In this document: piece after piece, positions 62,600-64,000 of the stretch
Layout of the letters: every line of letters starts with the position of its first letter
Position numbering within the stretch: position 1 is the first letter of the stretch
Assembly (NCBI RefSeq): GCF_963662555.1
Contig: NZ_OY759719.1
Span: 248,001-312,000 of the forward strand
DNA length: 64,000 nt
Direction of reading: 5' to 3'
Origin: Thiomicrorhabdus sp.
Lineage (GTDB): Bacteria; Pseudomonadota; Gammaproteobacteria; Thiomicrospirales; Thiomicrospiraceae
The notes under the pieces: model-generated
Told to the model about the DNA's origin: nothing
What the model saw: the letters and a program-made list of their open reading frames with translations, nothing else
Databases searched by the model: none
Program-made: the position numbers and the translations under genes

Positions 62600-64000
62600 G
62601 TGAATAAAAAGCACCTATCTGCCCTTTTACTGAGTGTAGTAGGTGCTTTTTTTATGGCTATAGTTTCGGTATTTTCGCCCCCACAATTACAAACTTTAGA
62701 TAACTCACTCAGAGATATCTTTTTTCAAATTCGCGGTCCTATAGCCACAACTAATAATGTTGTCATTGTAGATATAGATGAAAAAAGCCTTAAAGCTTTT
62801 GGCCAATGGCCCTGGGAACGTAATCTTGTTGCCAAATTATTAAACCAGCTTAGCCAAGATGGTGCTGGCATCATTGGACTTGATATGGTTTTTTCAGAAC
62901 AAGACAAAACCTCACCCTCTTACTTAAACCATAAATATCAATTGGGCTTAAATAACCCGCAAAATAACGACCAAGTTCTTGCAAAAGCTTTAGAAGAAAC
63001 GCCTACTATTCTCGGTTACGTTTTTTTAATGAATGAACCTACCCCGCAAATCAGCATGCCACCATTACCAGCGATAATCATAGAAAAAAACAGCGCTTCA
63101 CACTCCTTTTTACCTAAACCAGAAGGGGTATTACCCAACATTTCAATTCTTCAAAACAGTGCTTACAGTAGTGGTTTTTTTAACAATTTACCAGATCCAT
63201 CAGGCATGGTAAGAAGCGTACCTTTGGTGATGAAGTATCAAAATCAAATCTATCCATCCATTGCTTTAGAGATGCTTAGAATTGCTAATCAAAGTCAAAC
63301 GATTGAAGTCAAAACTTCCGAAACAGGGGTAGATTTTGTAAAAATTGGCCAAACTAAGATTCCAACCAATCGTCATGGTCAACTTTTTTTAAATTTTAGG
63401 GGGCCTGGTCATACCTTTACATACATTAGTGCGGCTGACATTATTAACGGCAATTACAATAAAAGCCTGGTAAACGGCAAGTGGATAATTATTGGTACAT
63501 CTGCAAGCGGAATACTAGATTTAAGAGCCACCCCTTTTGATAATGCTTATCCTGGTGTAGAAGCCCACGCTACGGTGATCGATAATATTCTGAAGGGCGA
63601 TATCATCTCTAAACCAAATTGGATTGATGGCTTAGATTTAATCATTGCCGTGGCCATTTTTTTAGTGAGTTTTTTGCTGTTTACTTACCTAAGTGCTTTT
63701 TATCTTATTGTGTTTTTTATTACCGGCTTTATTGCGCTGTATTTTTACCTCAGCACAATGCTATTTACTGAAGGATTAATCCTCAATATTCTTAACCCTT
63801 TTTTGGCACTCATTTTTGCTTTAGTACTCTCAACATTATTTAATTACTTTTTTGAAACTCGCCAAAAAAACCTTATTAAAACCAAACTGGCCAGCAAGGT
63901 GAGTTCATCGGTTATGAGCGAAATCCTAAAAAATGAAAGTACCAAAATCATGCAAGGGCAGACCCGAGAAATAACAATTTTCTTTTCTGACATTAGAGGC
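62600..64000 (+). CDS. CHASE2-domain nucleotide cyclase, partial at the window end
   Basis: 467 codons are visible and the reading frame is open to the edge. A GTG start at 62600 gives an N-terminal helix (LSALLLSVVGAFFMAIVSVF), then a CHASE2 domain (about 30-335; DIFFQIRGP, VVIVDIDEKSLKAFGQWPWERNLVAKLL, GFFNNLPDPSGMVRSVPLV, IIGTSASGILDLRATPFDNAYPGVEAHA). Three membrane helices follow (about 345-430), then the class III cyclase domain begins with REITIFFSDIRG, which contains the first metal-binding Asp. It should make cAMP (or cGMP) from periplasmic signals. The later substrate-selecting residues lie outside the window. A terminator-like hairpin overlaps its first codons. An alternative in-frame ATG at 62654 would remove the first helix. 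Confidence 0.9.
   Translation, partial: MNKKHLSALLLSVVGAFFMAIVSVFSPPQLQTLDNSLRDIFFQIRGPIATTNNVVIVDIDEKSLKAFGQWPWERNLVAKLLNQLSQDGAGIIGLDMVFSEQDKTSPSYLNHKYQLGLNNPQNNDQVLAKALEETPTILGYVFLMNEPTPQISMPPLPAIIIEKNSASHSFLPKPEGVLPNISILQNSAYSSGFFNNLPDPSGMVRSVPLVMKYQNQIYPSIALEMLRIANQSQTIEVKTSETGVDFVKIGQTKIPTNRHGQLFLNFRGPGHTFTYISAADIINGNYNKSLVNGKWIIIGTSASGILDLRATPFDNAYPGVEAHATVIDNILKGDIISKPNWIDGLDLIIAVAIFLVSFLLFTYLSAFYLIVFFITGFIALYFYLSTMLFTEGLILNILNPFLALIFALVLSTLFNYFFETRQKNLIKTKLASKVSSSVMSEILKNESTKIMQGQTREITIFFSDIRG
62606..62653 (+). terminator. Terminator-like hairpin inside the start of the CHASE2 cyclase gene
   Basis: AAAAAGCACCTA (62606-62617) pairs with TAGGTGCTTTTT (62640-62651) over a 22-base loop and the T-tract continues to 62653 (seven T in all). 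The hairpin lies in codons 3-18. Either it attenuates read-through from the FecR genes or it is chance; with a 12-bp stem and T-tract, chance is unlikely. Confidence 0.65.

Noticed and set aside
62725..62907. Minus-strand 60-codon frame within the cyclase gene
   Set aside because: It is antisense to the conserved CHASE2 coding region.

Overview
The window is a stretch of AT-rich chromosome (visibly about 38-40% G+C outside one repeat region) from a free-living gammaproteobacterium. Gene content and protein style (hemCDXY order, MnmC fusion, TmcA, PurU, MoxR/Bat operon, many c-di-GMP and cyclic-nucleotide proteins, a giant LapA-type adhesin) suggest a Thiomicrospira/Hydrogenovibrio/Thiomicrorhabdus-like sulfur oxidiser. 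That placement is inference. I saw no rRNA, tRNA, CRISPR array, transposase or phage gene.

Layout. 1-2825: a BaiN/YhiN-type flavoprotein (cut by the window edge), a PAS-PAS-PAS-GGDEF diguanylate cyclase and a CinA-N/MoaB-like protein, all on the minus strand. 3024-4846: thiD overlapping a class A beta-lactamase of the Arg-234 (carbenicillinase-like) kind. 4996-15848: two unknown envelope proteins, mnmC, msrB, tmcA, purU, xthA, a flavin reductase and a membrane c-type-heme sensor with a dead GGDEF domain. 16345-20979: the hemC-hemD-hemX-hemY operon. 21123-26780: a periplasmic thioredoxin-fold protein, argH, an RsuA-family pseudouridine synthase, a GAF-GGDEF diguanylate cyclase, apt and an unknown gene. 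26870-46284: an atypical protein kinase with Sel1 repeats and a 5991-residue surface adhesin. The adhesin has a LapA-type retention module with a TAAG protease site, 25 near-identical 135-residue repeats in a 7-5-7-5-1 pattern, a von Willebrand A domain and a type I secretion C-terminus. 46567-50553: a small divergent gene, a dynamin-like membrane GTPase, two small unknown proteins and thioredoxin 2. 50646-58305: a tightly overlapped moxR-DUF58-DUF4381-batA-batBC-batD operon. 58671-64000 (end): a TPR plus outer-membrane-barrel protein of Slam/DUF560 architecture, two tandem FecR-domain proteins with C-terminal TbpB-like barrels, and a CHASE2-cyclase cut by the window edge.

Three things stand out. 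First, the last operon looks like a surface-export and signalling unit: a Slam-like outer-membrane translocon, two putative substrates that fuse a FecR domain to the barrel type Slam proteins export, and a CHASE2 nucleotide cyclase whose first codons hold a terminator-like hairpin. Second, a perfect palindrome, TTTACCAGGCCTGGTAAA, is scattered through the window. Its 12-bp core occurs 11 times: seven copies are intergenic, five of them between convergent genes, and four lie inside coding regions in different reading frames. Third, the adhesin array is strongly homogenised at DNA level, has a higher G+C content than its surroundings, and is followed on the same strand by a kinase whose DFG motif is replaced by EWS.

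The two active-looking GGDEF enzymes, the LapG-type cleavage site in the adhesin and the degenerate heme-GGDEF sensor are consistent with c-di-GMP control of surface attachment. No lapD, lapG or type I secretion genes are in the window.
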